Below, piece by piece: positions 23,747 through 35,836 of a stretch of 64,000 nt of DNA (the first letter of the stretch is position 1; every line of letters starts with the position of its first letter). Source of the DNA: Amphirosellinia nigrospora (Eukaryota; Ascomycota; Sordariomycetes; Xylariales; Xylariaceae); NCBI GenBank assembly GCA_004123355.1, contig SCHM01000001.1, positions 13,526,193-13,590,192 on the forward strand, written 5' to 3'. The position numbers and the translations under genes were made by a program. Below the pieces are notes generated by a model. That model worked only from the letters and a program-made list of their open reading frames with translations. It did not search any database and was not told where the DNA came from.

Positions 23747-24733
23747 ATGCCTATACCTTGCCAAAATAATGCGCATGCATACACACCGGCAGCCACAAGT
23801 CGCTCTTCAATCATACAATCAAACCCCACTAGCTCATCATTTTCTCATTTAAGATCCAACCTTGATAGCTCTAACGAATCGTCGAGCGCCAATATCAGTC
23901 AGGACTTTGCAGGTGAGGTGAGAGAGCTTGTCAGTATTGCTTTGGAGGAGCTTATTTTGGCAATCTCCCCTATCGGAAGTTCCGAGGTAAACAGCGATGA
24001 GCGTTTGCCAGAGAGAGCCAGAAAGAGGCTCAAGACCTTCTGCTTCGAGAGAAGCGTGGAGATCGAGCAGAGATTAGATCCAGATGACAGCGACACTGTT
24101 GTCGTGGACTCACCGACGTTCAAGGCGCATCATCTTGCATGTCCGTTCTATATCCGCCAAAAGGAGAGGCATCTTAGCTGCCTGACACGTGCCGATATAA
24201 GGGAGATTACTGATCTCAAGCGACACCTCTGGACCACCCATCGCCAACCGTCATATTGCCCAACTTGCTATAGCACCTTCCTCATGACCGAGGATTGGGA
24301 GAATCATGTTCGGCTCGGATCGTGCTCATCCTCGGGTAAGCCACGACCAGAAGGCATTTCGGCTTTACAGATGCAGCGGCTTGCTCGACCCGTCGATCCT
24401 TGGGTTTCGCCAGAGGTCCAGTGGCTATTGATCTGGGAGACTGTTTTCCCAGGGGTTGAGCTGCCTACCCTGCCGTTTCTCATCGGTGAGGTCGAGGCTG
24501 CGGTCTGGACGCTGAGGGATTTCTGGTCGGTTGAAGGGGGCCGAATCATGCGCAGCTTTCTGGCTGGGCGACGGCAGCACGACGAGCCGAATTTTATCAC
24601 ACTTGGGTCATCAGTGCTCAACCACATAATTGATGACCTCGTTGCTGTTTTCAGCCACGACGAGGATGATGAACAGTGGAACAGGGGAGGACTTGAACAA
24701 ACACCACCACCTTCTTCATTTTGGCCATGGTGA
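23747..24733 (+). CDS. C2H2 zinc-finger protein, member C of the local family
   Basis: Single intact exon, 328 residues. It has a Ser-rich N-terminus, a basic patch RARKRLKTF near residue 92, then the family core from about residue 131: ACPFYIRQKERHLSC, DLKRHLWTTHRQPSYC, PTCYSTF....WENHVRLGSC. The conserved W-rich block VQWLLIWETVFPGVELP follows, then a helical tail. It lies 1 kb downstream of member B in the same orientation, so tandem duplication is likely, but divergence is high and the event is old. No defect is seen. Confidence 0.8.
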   Translation: MPIPCQNNAHAYTPAATSRSSIIQSNPTSSSFSHLRSNLDSSNESSSANISQDFAGEVRELVSIALEELILAISPIGSSEVNSDERLPERARKRLKTFCFERSVEIEQRLDPDDSDTVVVDSPTFKAHHLACPFYIRQKERHLSCLTRADIREITDLKRHLWTTHRQPSYCPTCYSTFLMTEDWENHVRLGSCSSSGKPRPEGISALQMQRLARPVDPWVSPEVQWLLIWETVFPGVELPTLPFLIGEVEAAVWTLRDFWSVEGGRIMRSFLAGRRQHDEPNFITLGSSVLNHIIDDLVAVFSHDEDDEQWNRGGLEQTPPPSSFWPW

Positions 24734-25705
24734 AAGATCCAAATCTTTGGATGATGAAGTACTCAATACGTTCGTAGACAATATCCTTCGCAGGATGAGC
24801 ACCACCTAATTTGTATCATCTCACCTCCAGCACTGAATCAGTCTTTATCTTACTGTCACTTAGTATGCAATCTTCCTTGGAGTGATGCAGCTTGACCAAG
24901 TGTGCCGACATCGAAACAGGCTTCGAATACTCAGCCAGGCCAGCGACACATATTACATTAACATATTGTCGTAGAGTATGTCTCATCGTAACCAAAGCCA
25001 TTGTGGAAGAAGCTTACGTTTTAACGGTAAAAATTCCTTTTATCGGCCGCCAGATGACAAGACCATCGCCAGGCAAATTCAAATTACCAACTTAAGCACA
25101 GACCCACAGCATTGAAGATCGTTAACCTCTCGATCACTCTGTACATCCAAGCTTAGCCGATAGCCCCCTGTTAGCAGGACGCGGCAGATCCTGTTTGAGG
25201 AGCGATTTCTCTCTTCGTTACTTGGATGGCTTCACGTAGACCAGCCTCAGGACTTAGCCAAACAGAGTCCTGGGAAGTCCTGGACGCCGATTTCCTCCGA
25301 TCACTTCCCGGGCTAAGACATAGGCATGGTAGTAGAATAGCATTGGTTAGAAAAACCTCGACTCCACTCAAGGAGTCATACCCTCGGAGGCCTAGGAAGA
25401 AGGAAAGGTCCGAGAATTCGGCTATAAATTGAGCGCATAGGCGAGGTCACATTGAAGACAGTACCAGGAAACTAGAGCCCCTGGATACCCAGAAGAGATT
25501 GTTAGCTAAATTGAACTCCAACTTCCAAGCACTTGAACACCAGCCGCTGCCACAGATGGGACAAGGAGTCGGGGCGATTTCGTAGATCTTGACGTTGCCT
25601 AACATTCATATGTCAGCGATGTTAAGGCCATATTATGATAGAAGCACCGCTAGGGAATTCGAGTTAACAGTACTGGCACTACAAACAGTGAGAACTATGA
25701 CATAT
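24734..25705. other. Intergenic, no gene seen
   Basis: A short minus-strand stretch at 25001-24816 encodes SAHLVKLHHSKEDC, reminiscent of one C2H2 half-finger, but no partner cysteines are seen. The rest has no recognisable content. Confidence 0.4.
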
Positions 25706-27019
25706 TCAACGCTGTAGATTTTCAGAAATAATCGTTATGCTCCTTTCAATTTCCTCCTTGGTAGACTCCCGAGGCTTGCCTTCTAATGCCTCTTTTACAA
25801 AATCCTCAACTGTGACATCCTCGAAATCTAGGTAGAGAAGCTTGCCACTCAAGTAGCCCATATACTCGGCATTTTCAGGAGTGTTGTCACCTCTAATCGC
25901 CCAAGAGTTGAAGTGTTCAGGTTTCATCAAGGCCGCTACATTGTTTACATCGTCCGGGTCCTTACTGAATGCGCCCCTAGTCTCGTTCATTTGAGTAATC
26001 GTCTCTTCTTGGGAAACCTACATTTCATACATCTCTATTCATAGTCATCCGATTTTCGGAGTTATGAACGACATGCGTACTGGCGAGGTAGAATTTCGCC
26101 GCTCAACCTCATATACACGGTTTTGTGTGCAGGCTTCATTGTACACGTAGACTCTCTTATTGAGTGTACGTAAGTCTGTAATGACTGTAGCGACATATCA
26201 GCCGACATCTCTGAGATCCGCAAGGGCGGTAGGCACGTTTCCATCTCGGCCTATGAGCCACTCTCCTTGCATAACAGCTCGGAGATTGTCGATACGGCCT
26301 GAAGGCAACTGAGGTAATATAATTTAATATCACCAATCCACATCGATATAAGTGTATGGAAGGTGAACTTTCTAGATGTGGTGCAGGACCTCTTCTTTCT
26401 AGACCGTTAGTTAGCGTAACTAAGACGATGTAGAGATAATAATAAAAAAGCAGGTTTACCTTCCGTCGGAAATGGACTACCCCGCTAGGGGGATAATCAT
26501 CATGAGAGCTGACTGAACAAGACGCTTTACACCTGCAGCTTTGGCAGCATTGGGTCAAGGAATCCCATCATCTAGGTTATTAAAATGAATTGCTGAGATG
26601 ACGATATGGGCGCCTCTTAACTGTCATGATATAAAACTGCACACTATACCACAACACTATAAAAGTAGAACGTTGTCAAGTCGAGCACTTGACTTTCTGC
26701 AGTTGAATATACGTGTACTGGACTTGTGACATAGTTGTTCAACTAATTTGTCAAATGGCCCGTTCAAACCTATTGGGACTATTCTTACTCTTCGGCGTTG
26801 ACAGTCTTATTGACAGACCGGCGCCGCGTCAAGGCCGTAACCTCCTATCCGACTGTCAGCAACAGGCTTAAGGGGCGCGGCATGAAGTCTGATACGTACG
26901 AATTTGGTGTCAGGGGAAGACAGTAGAGCGTTTACGATAGAACGTCCGGTCTCGCCGCTGGCGCCCACCATTACAACGTTCGCCGCAGACACATTGAAAA
27001 ATTGAAAAAAGCTCAGCAC
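25706..27019 (-). pseudogene. NmrA-like / isoflavone-reductase-like NAD(P)-binding protein, broken
   Basis: Family order is complete from N- to C-terminus. The Rossmann start is NVVMVGASGETGRSIVNALL (~26985), followed after an intron-like gap by EVTALTRRRSVNKTVN, IGLNGPFDKLVEQL, GAHIVISAI, NAAKAAGVKRLVQSAL, VHLPYTYIDV, RDVG.YVATVITDLRTLNKRVYVYNE and finally SWAIRGDNTPENAEYMGYL. Members are atypical short-chain dehydrogenases that act as redox sensors or reductases. Several in-frame stops and frame changes break it (for example stops around 26780, 26550 and 26370). The last exon (25990-25706) is clean. Stops exceed what introns explain, so I call it a pseudogene, though some breaks may be assembly errors. 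Confidence 0.75.
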
Positions 27020-27961
27020 AAGTTAAACTAAACTTGTCACAATGTGCACGTGAGATTATACAGCGAAGGACCTTCTGGATATAGTCAGAAAGCATAACAT
27101 GAGTTTGGGGGGGGGTCGTGCGCCGTCCCCTTACGGGCCACCACAACCACCTCATTTACGCGCCTTTCGAAGGACTAATTTCCTACGCGTATAGTTATTA
27201 GACACCAAAGACTGCTCGGGCTAAAGCTGTGTTGGCAATGTGACAAACACGAACTTCACGGGCACCTCTTAGACGTACGAAGCACAAAATGGGGACAAAC
27301 CGGCCTGCTTTGTACGTGTGGCATTATCTGTCGGAACTTTGATTCGGCCGTCTCATATCGAGCGATCGAGGGTGTACAAAGGTGACACTACGTGAGTCAC
27401 ACCCTGTCCCTGTTAATATCGATGCACCGTTGATCATCCCTAACTCGAATATGTTCCCGATACACCGAGTTCTCGCATTATAGCTATCCTCTAGGCAGAA
27501 ACCATAAGACAAAAGAGAATAGAACCTCGCTAGCATCGGTCGTACTCTCGGCATGGGCACTTATCGAGGGTGCCACTGGTTTCTGTGCTGTATCTAGGCT
27601 CCCTGATTTGTGGCGAAGAGTTGAAATGTAAAACATACTTGGCCGATACCGTACGAGATGGCTCTACTGTTTTGATTGAAATGTGCGAATCTCGGACATT
27701 CGGCTCACCTCTGACATTCCACAACAGCGTCATCCCACAAGGTCTCGGAAAGGACATCAGAAGGGAAACCGAGAGAAAAGCCGGGGAGGAGAACAAAAAG
27801 AGAAGGGAGGAGCAGAAATTGTGGCCCCAGAAAATATATAGGATGCTCGGCCCCTGGGGATCCGAGTTTTCAGTCAACTACCAACATCAAGTTCACATCA
27901 CGCATACCTGATTTTTCTGATCGTTCATTCCTTTGAACCCATTTACTTACCGCAACCAACA
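27020..27961. other. Intergenic region and 5' leader of the next gene
   Basis: A 9-G run lies at 27106-27114. Overlapping frames on both strands at 27530-27911 have no motif. From about 27870 the sequence becomes a CA/CT-rich leader up to the ATG at 27962. Confidence 0.4.
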
Positions 27962-28737
27962 ATGAAGCCCCTAGATGTGAAACACATTGAGGTCCAGTTC
28001 ACTGACGAACAAATTAAACGCTTCAACAAGGACAAATTCAAACTTTGCTTCTCTTCTGGCATATCGGGTAATGATGTTTCAAACGTGATTGCCTACTCCG
28101 AATGTAAGTTGTTTCCAACTTGGCGTGTGGGTAATTTGCTAAAGAACATTTTAGTCATCAGTGCCTATGTCGCCATTGACTGGGTCAACAGCTACAAGAT
28201 CGCCGGTACTAAAAGGGTTTTCCAGCCTGGTGGTAAGCGCAGGAATTAGATCTTTTTGAGGGCTGCTTCACGTGCCTAATCGAATCTCCAGCCACAATCA
28301 CAACCAACACCAAGCCCCTGGACATCGAAGTCGATCAAACCTGGACACTCCCGGCGGATTGGACCAACGGAGAGGTCAAAGACGAAGACGGCCTTGATGG
28401 TAACAGCTTCAAGATGATCAATGGGACCAAAACGAACGCATCGGCAGTAGTTTACAAGCTGATCAACAATAAGCTGGCCCCATTCTACATCAGCTCCGCG
28501 CCATTGGAGCCCGGTGGCAGTGAGGTGATGACCCCAAAACAAACCGTGAGTCTGTGGTTCGCCAAGGATGTCGATGCTGGAACCATGACTTCCAAGAACT
28601 CATCCGAAGTATCTATGTTCGATTTTCAATCCACTAGCTCAAAGATTGTGCATTATGACAACAGCGGCAAATTCGTGGGGGGCCTATATAAGGCCGCTGA
28701 AAGCACGCTGTCTGCCCTCGTGGCCGGGAGAATTTGA
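27962..28737 (+). CDS. Conserved hypothetical fungal protein, 221 residues
   Basis: Three exons (27962-28103, 28155-28232, 28292-28737) with canonical introns of 51 and 59 nt give one clean frame. Blocks such as TDEQIKRFNKDKFKLCFSSG, KIAGTKRVFQPGG, TNASAVVYKLINNKLAPFY and PKQTVSLWFAKDVDAGTM suggest an all-beta soluble protein. There is no signal peptide, membrane segment or catalytic motif. I recognise it only as a type recurring in ascomycetes without a named domain. The leader ends with CAACCAACAATG, a good fungal start context. Confidence 0.72.
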
Positions 28738-29471
28738 TACAGCCATCCCAATCCGCATGTCAGGAACTTACACCACACTGGTTTGGCAAAAACCTTTGTC
28801 ATTTCCAGCCCACACTCGTTTTCACAGGACAGGAGGATCCTGCAACTCCAGCTGTCACACGCTCGTTTACCCCTCCTGCTACTAACCGTAGCCATTAGCC
28901 TCAGCACCCTTCAAGCAGGTTCCATAGTCCAGCCTAGATCACTCGCCTCGAATACAGCAGTGTTGACTAAATACTTTGCGTTCTCATGCGTTAAGAAATG
29001 TGATATCGAGACGTCAAAAGAGAGCTAATAGCCTTGCGGCATGGCTTGCCGAGCCAATCTGTCATACGGGGCTAGACTGCCAAGGGCTAAGACCCAACCA
29101 CACTAAGAGACTATTGGCTATAGGAAGCTTTGGGAATGCCCTCACGTGTATGTCGGTCTGGAAGACGAACCAACATATAAGACATAAAGGCAGCCAGACG
29201 AGCTTAACAGATTGAGGGGTAAGCTGGTGCTTAACGTAGAGGCCTAAGGCAAGCATTGAGGTCCATATATAAAGGAAGGCTCCCTCGTTAAAGTACGGAG
29301 GCTTTTTCTTTTCTCTTTAAAGATAAAAGTCTTCAAATGTTTAAAAAGAATATTATATAAATTATGTATATAGCCATATTAGCTAAGTATAGCAATCCTG
29401 CTGCTTACTACCTCTTTCAGGTTTGTCAGTGAAAACCACTTAGGGTTCCCGCGAAAATATGTTGTATGGCC
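28738..29471. other. Intergenic with AT-rich block
   Basis: No gene. The part at 29280-29410 is strongly AT-rich and may be a RIP-mutated repeat remnant. Confidence 0.4.
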
Positions 29472-30300
29472 CTATTTTCTCAGGTGGAACGTGGACCACA
29501 GACCAGAAATCCAACTTCTCTTCCACTTTTCAGCCTGCTTAAAATCGTGTGGAAATCTAACCAGCTCCACCCTCCCGTTATCTGACCGCGTTAATCTCAC
29601 AGCATAGTCGCTCTCTTTCATTAACTCAGTAACCCCGCTATCCTTCATTTCATTGCACTCGGCTAAAGTTGCCTCCATCTCATTGCAGACGGCCTGCGAG
29701 ACAGCGTATTATAAGTTCCCTTGACGAGAGTACCTGGTTTTGGCGACGTACAGAGCTGTGATGGCCGCAATGACCACCAGGTGAACAGCCACAATTACAG
29801 ACACGGCGGTAAACCCCCGACGGCCAAGCGGCGTCTGGAAACTCCCGTTTGAGACTATCACGGCCTCTTTTTTCGTATCAAATAACTCCAAAATGTCGTA
29901 ATAGTACAGTTGTGCCAGTACTGACCAGACAGTCAGTATTGTTGTCGCCGCACGTCTGGTGGAGTTGAGAACATCGCCAAGAAGATTCGCAGTCTCACGA
30001 TCGAGAGAGGTCCCATACGTATTGCATATATCGCAGATATTGACATTTTGTTCATTGCCCGGGTTGCTCACAAAGGTGTCAGAATGTATCACATGCTGGA
30101 GAATTGCTGCGGATCTTTCCTCTACGGTTGAGTTGAATGGGTCTGATGAGTTTTCTGATCCGCCAGGTGAAAGTGCCTCGATGTTTTCAACTTTGAAAAT
30201 TCCTCTGCGAGCAAGGTCCTGCACCAAGTCGTCGGTCCCGAGCTGGCTACGAGCCCCAGCTGTATTCCACTGCTTGGCGTCTTTGTACGTGTTATAATAT
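29472..30300 (-). pseudogene. 3' part of a large fungal membrane protein, truncated
   Basis: The minus-strand translation gives a soluble segment (DDLVQDLARRGIFKVENIE, then CDICNTYGTSLDRETANLLG), one hydrophobic segment (AVSVIVAVHLVVIAAITALY) and a cytosolic tail (DSGVTELMKESDYAVRLTR). This resembles the C-terminal end of long fungal plasma-membrane proteins with several N-terminal membrane spans and a big extracellular domain. A frame change near 29700 may be an intron. Homology stops abruptly at about 30300, where a TA-rich block (30290-30440) begins, so the N-terminal part is absent. I see no function in the remnant. Confidence 0.55.
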
Positions 30301-30579
30301 AGAATTATTGTTCGAAAAGAAATTCATAATATAACTAACCTATTATATTACCATAGTATTATACTTTTAGCGTTATTATCTGTTAAAAGCAAAAGCATAT
30401 TTTATAGCAAATCTATCAACTTGCCCTTTTCCCTCTATTATCAACTTAGTAGCCATATACTCTTCACCGCTATTTAGTGGGCGATATGTAAGGAGACCTT
30501 CGTAGATCACGATAGTGACGAATATAGCATTTTTAAGCTTCATATCCAGCCATGTAGGTGACCCACGCTAATTCAACAC

Positions 30580-33207
30580 TTAGATGTAGTTAACTTCGTG
30601 ACCAATGCTTCTCTCCACCCAACTTTTCACCAAGCCCTCTATGGTAGGTTCGTACTGGCGTAGTACAACGTCTGCGACTTCCACAGCCTCCAGGGCCCAG
30701 AGCCGGCAGCACTAACCTGATTTCCACTCTCATCGACCGGGAACACGTTGCCTTGGACAAGGAGGAAGGGCGGCTGTGCTATGTTACACACCACTTTGTG
30801 CCAAAGAAGATACTCCCCGCTGACGGATGTGAGTGACTCAAGTTCAGGTATTCCGTTCTCTGCATCACCAGTGCACTTGTATATGTGGAGGCGATGAAGA
30901 AGACGCGTGATGGTAGCTCGACCGTTTGTGGGAATTAGAGACTTATCCAGGTGGATCGTCAGCCCACCTGCCGACTCCGTGTTGCGGTGACGGTGTTCAA
31001 TTCTCAGTACCCCTTGGCCATGCTCGCACAGCGTTTTCAGTATCACGAACCTTGCCTATTGAGAGGATTTCAGCACAAATCACAAACCCCGGAAATAGGC
31101 GGAGAGAGAGAGACAGTAATAACATACTCGTCCGTGAGCTTGGCCCCATTTCTAGAGTAAAAGTAACCAGTTTCAACATGAGCCTTCTGAGGAAGTGGGT
31201 GTTTGTACCTGTTTGACGGCGTCGTATTTCTGCATAGAGCTGAGCGCCTGCTGATCATCCACAAGTAACCGACATATTCAACTGGCACACGGTATCTCAT
31301 TAGTTATTGGCGCAAATCATGACACATGCGTTGAGACGAGAAAAACAGGCGGAGTTGTGGGGCAGGTAGGCATACGAGTCTCGATGTCACTATTAGTGGG
31401 GTCTTTGGCCATCTCCAGTGCAGTCCAGATGTCTTTGCGAGGCAATAGGAACAATGCCAAAACCTCAGCGATGCACTCGCTAAGAGTAGAATAGAGCTCC
31501 CCAAACACTGATTTAGGGGTCTGTCCTAGCTTGTACCAACAGGATATCGGTTCCCAGTAAGAGTGTTTCGAGGAAGATTATCAATGTCAAAGTTATAGAC
31601 TGACGGTGCAGTCTCGGAGAGAATCTTGCCACAGCCATGCCCGATGAGCTCGTGGGTTAGGATCATGACGGTGTTGCAATACTTGTATTGCGCTAAGAAT
31701 ATGTCTAAATCCTCAGTGTGTAGGAATGGAAAGTCCTTTGCAGAGGTAGCAGCGACACAATTCTCAAAGTACAGGGTTTTCTTCCCTACAGTGTCTCTGA
31801 TATTTTGGTACTATTTGGTTACGACACGTTAGTAAAGCGCTCCGGTTAGACAAAGTCAAACGGGACTATTAGGATCCATACCGTCGGTCCTATCATCGCA
31901 GACCAACATTGGTGTGCGGCAAGGGACACCACTATTTCAAGGTCAGCACGTGGCTCTTTACTGAGAGAGGAGGATGAGCTAACAGTTGAGACTCATGAAT
32001 TCCGGCTGAACGTAATGGGGAAGCTCGAAAGCCCCAAAACGGCCTTCTCCGTGCTTGTCTCTAGCAACCACCCAGGGCATACTATCTAGCAAATCCTCTG
32101 CTATCCCAATTAGCGAGTTCAATGCTCTGACTTTGGTCTGGTCCCGGATAGCAACAATGGCCTCCATTGAGCGGCGGACCCCGGCAGGATCGCGGTAGCC
32201 AGACAAGAAGCCAAAATTGGCCTCCACTGTTTGGGTTGATGATTTGACCCAAGCTGCGGAAGCTTTTATGTCCGCTTGAATGTCCCCAGAACGGAAGAAT
32301 TCATCCAGAAACCGCAGGTGCTCTAATGACGTCTCACCCTCGGCAAACTGGGCAGCACGCCGTAGAGACTGACGGATTCCTGCCATGTCCTGCGCATAGT
32401 CACCAAAGCTGAACTCTATCACCGCTCCTTCTTGAAAGTCAAGAGGGCTGAATCTTTCCAGTTTATCAGTAGGAGGGGCCTTGGCCTCAGAGGCAATCCG
32501 GACGATGTAGGTAGTTTGCAAGCTATCCTTTGATGTCCTCTTGATAAGGCGCGTATTTTGCAACATGTAACCCCGGCTCATGAGAAAATCCGTGACGTTC
32601 TTGATTTCGTCCTTTGTAATATCTCCCTCGTAGTAGTACTCAGTCCTCCAGCGTCAGGAAATCCGATGAAGGCGGGCGTGACAGAAAAGACTCGTGTGAC
32701 ACCGACTCAAACAGCTGTTGTGCAACGGGGTGAACGAGCAGATGCGCTCAAAGCTATCATGTGATAGGCCAGGGATGATTTTTTGACTTGAACTACCCTA
32801 TGTAGTTGAAAATAAGGGCGACTTTCTTTAGCTGCGGCACTTGGCGTTGATGTTAGGATCGGGTGAGGGCATACCTCATAGTTTCCCAAACTATTGAAAA
32901 TCCTTGCCGCATACAGTAGAAACTGCTGGGTAGTTTGTGTATCGATTCCAACTGTACTTGCCAGATGGGTCCAATTGCAACCGCAAGCTCGGCCGAGTTC
33001 GACAATGATGTCAAAGATAGTTGGCGACTCTAGAGACACCTGTTTCAGAGCAACCCTTGAGCAACCAAGCGCGGCTCTGGTGGCATGGTAGATTTGAAAG
33101 CGCTCCCTCTTTGTCAGGGTGGAGAATGCGTCTTGAGTTTCAAGCCGAGCAACTGGCAGCGCGGTGACTTCACCTAGCAGAGTCATTGCGATTTGGAACT
33201 GTGACAA
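30580..33207 (-). CDS. Dipeptidyl-peptidase III (family M49 zinc peptidase), divergent copy
   Basis: DPP III removes N-terminal dipeptides in the cytosol. Conserved segments appear in order: SLESPTIFDIIVELGRACG, QKIIPGLSHDSF, DITKDEI, QTVEANFGFLSGYRDPAGVR, NIRDTVGKKTLYF, the zinc site HELIGHGCGK, then ETAPSVYNFDIDN, CIAEVLALFLL and YEPTIEGLVKSWVERS. The HEXXGH zinc motif is kept. The second zinc motif, EECRAE in the family, is SECIAE here: the presumed ligand Glu stays but the preceding Glu and the Arg are changed. Introns are visible (for example at the NYE/GSSSQK junction near 32870). Several frame changes occur outside introns (~32728, ~32655, ~31983, ~30705). It is either a decaying second copy or an intact gene with sequence errors. 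Confidence 0.8.
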
Positions 33208-34373
33208 AGCTGGCTAGCTTGCTCTACGACACGGTTGAGTGAGTGAGTGAGTGAGTGTGCGGTCGGCCGAATGGTCAATGATTTCCCATGTCAGCATGAA
33301 TAGAATCGTAACAGAAAACAAACTAAAAGTTAGTGAATGAATACCAGTCTTAAAGTATTATAAATAGTACTTTTTTTAAAAAAAAAAAAGTAGTTTAATG
33401 ATGTTATTATATTATATATCACGCTATAATTCTATAGTTATGATAAATCTTTTTAATACACTACTACGTACCTAGCTAGGTAGGGGTTGTGTGCGAGAGG
33501 TATTCCAAGCTGACCCTCATTTCCACAAATACCCGTTGGGCACTAGAGCAGAGCCAGGGAGGAGCCCCAGGCTCCCGGTTGGTCGCCCTGGTTTAGTGGG
33601 CCGCTTCATTCGTCTAACCAGATTGCCCATGCCGTGCATGCAGGCTGGGTGGGTGCCAGCGTTACAACTTCCGAGGGAGAGCGATAAATTCCCTCCCTGC
33701 GCGGCACGCCTTTTTATGCGGCCCCCAGGGCACTGGGGTCACCCTGTGGCTAGTACGTGGCTGTGACTAGTGGCTGTGGCACACGGCAATGTGGCGCGAT
33801 AATGTGGCTGTGTGGCTGGGGACCCTCGTCCCCTATCTAGCATCACTTTTTGCGCCCACTCAAGCCAAGAACACCACACACCTAGGCTCAGCAAAGAGAA
33901 AGCGGTAGTCAGAGACCATAATGAGATTATTAGCTAAATAAAACCCTATGTTCTAGGCACTTAAGCTCAAGCCCTTGTCACAAAGCGCCCAATCTCACAG
34001 CTGAGAAATGTAGCTTAACCACTACTTAGCCTGTTCTCTACTTAATCGGAGAGAGGCAGATGTCTCTATGCACATATGAGACATCGGTTGATATAATCGT
34101 TGATGAGTAAAATGATAACTGCCTATTGTTGATTCAATTTATAAGTGTGCTTAACATACAATTTCCGCTTCCTTCCGACTGAAAATCTCTATATAGGTGA
34201 TAGATATTTCTACAAACACAAGTATAACAACAAAGGGGATGTTCAACAAGAATCCAACCAGCCTAGAAACTTCCAATCGTCTCCAAATCCGACAACGTCT
34301 CTAGCCCACGATTTATACACAGGTTAAATGATAGTATCCTACACATCCGACTCAATACTAGAAGAAGCGCACC
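33208..34373. other. 1.2-kb intergenic region
   Basis: Holds a TGAG microsatellite (33235-33257), an AT-rich block with a T7/A12 run (33300-33480), and a GC-rich block (33490-33830) with repeated GTGGCT words. No gene is supported. Confidence 0.45.
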
Positions 34374-35671
34374 TTATTCCTGTTTGCCAGCCTCGATTGC
34401 CATCAGCTGTAGCTGAGCCCCGGCGCTCTTGAAGAAGATACCAAGCTTCTCGCTTCCGACGAGATGAAGCTCGGCTACCACAAGAGCAACACCAGTGATA
34501 ACGAAAGCGATCTGGGCTACGATCATTTTAGCAAAGAGCTTGATAACCCTCAACTTGCTAGCACAATCGACAGACTTCCAGGTCTGGACGAAAAGAGAAC
34601 GGGAACTTCCACGAGCAGACAAGTCGATGTCACCCATGATCGCCTCCTTATCAAACGCCACAATAGTGGCTTCACCCTCCGGAAGGCACATAGCTTCAAT
34701 GCGTGTCAAAGTCATCTTAGCCGGCAATAATAGAGAGAAGCCAACAATGACATAGGTGGAGAGCACGGCAAAGAGACGAAGTGCGACCAAGACAGCCTCA
34801 CAAGAAGTTTTGGGGGCATTGTCCATGCCTGTGGTGCTGCCAGCCGATGGCTTTGACAGACCGAGCGTGAAAGCAACAGCCATGGCAGAAGGATGGATGC
34901 TTGTTGTGCAGCGGCATAAGCCAGCGTGGGCAGTAAAATTGCACTGGAATCTTTGCGGTGGGGAGACGGCGATGCCACGGCTTGTTCGATGGATAGGTAA
35001 TCATTTTATGCGTCCAAGCCATGTGAAGCCGAGCAAGCCGATGGAAACCCAAACGAGGACGAACCCCTCACCTATCAGACCCCAACCGAGACTGGTGGTG
35101 ATAGAGCCAGTGACGATAGTCAAGAGGGAGTGGTATGTAACTGCGAAACCGAGTCCACGCCACCGGCCGAAGAAACCGCCGATACGATGTAGATGGCCGA
35201 TGGCATGTCGCAAGCTTGACGTAACAGGTTTATTGTTGACCACTGTGACCTCAACATCTGGAATTATGCCACCAAGCTTTCTCTCGAGAGGGGCATCCGG
35301 CTCGTCGGTATACGCAGGGCTGGAGGTATGCGATTCGATGGCTACAGATTGCGAAGGGGATTCAATCATGGTAAGCGAAGACACGACCTGGCCGACGGTG
35401 TAGTTGATCTGCGAATACTGTTAGTAACATGGCCAGAATGGGTCTGCCGTGAGAGCTGAAGACGGACCGAGGCAACACCAAGGATGATTAGGACGGTGGT
35501 GATGAAGACGGGCAGCAAGTCCTGCGGCTGCACTTCCATTCCTGGCCCTGCATCTTCGTAGAGCTGGGCATCCAACTCGAGTTGCTGAATATACTGTTCT
35601 TCAGGAGTCGTCCTAGCAGCTAAGTGCTGGACTCCGCGACGGACGAGATGGCCGACGATATGGCCAGTCAT
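34374..35671 (-). CDS. Conserved multipass membrane protein of unknown function
   Basis: Start MTGHIVGHLVRRG at 35671. Exon 1 ends at 35468; intron 35467-35409 (59 nt) leads into INYTVGQVVSSLTMIE. Hydrophobic segments: LLPVFITTVLIILGVASV; two in SLLTIVTGSITTSLGWGLI and FVLVWVSIGLLGF; AILLPTLAYAAAQQASILL; LFAVLSTYVIVGFSLLLPA; and VAQIAFVITGVALVVAE. The conserved soluble markers are QLELDAQLYEDAGPGMEVQP near the N-terminus and LHMAWTHKMITYPS in mid-chain. About 5-6 spans, no transport motif. The reading frame needs one extra base at the run at 34960-34963 and one near 34886 to stay continuous. The family is common in ascomycetes but I know no function. Confidence 0.7.
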
Positions 35672-35836
35672 GATTGCGACGATGTTTGATGGATGAATGC
35701 AGTATGGACGGGAAGTACGGAGGTAAAAGGGAACGCGGGCGCCTTTCAAGGAGTGGATCGAGCATCTGGCTGCCTGGCAGCTGACGTCGCCACCACTCTA
35801 CCTAGGTCCGACCCCACTCGGAGCCCGTTAGCGTGA

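Noticed and set aside
34756-35403. 215-residue plus-strand frame
   Set aside because: It lies antisense to the membrane-protein exons, whose minus-strand translation has clear hydrophobic spans and conserved blocks.
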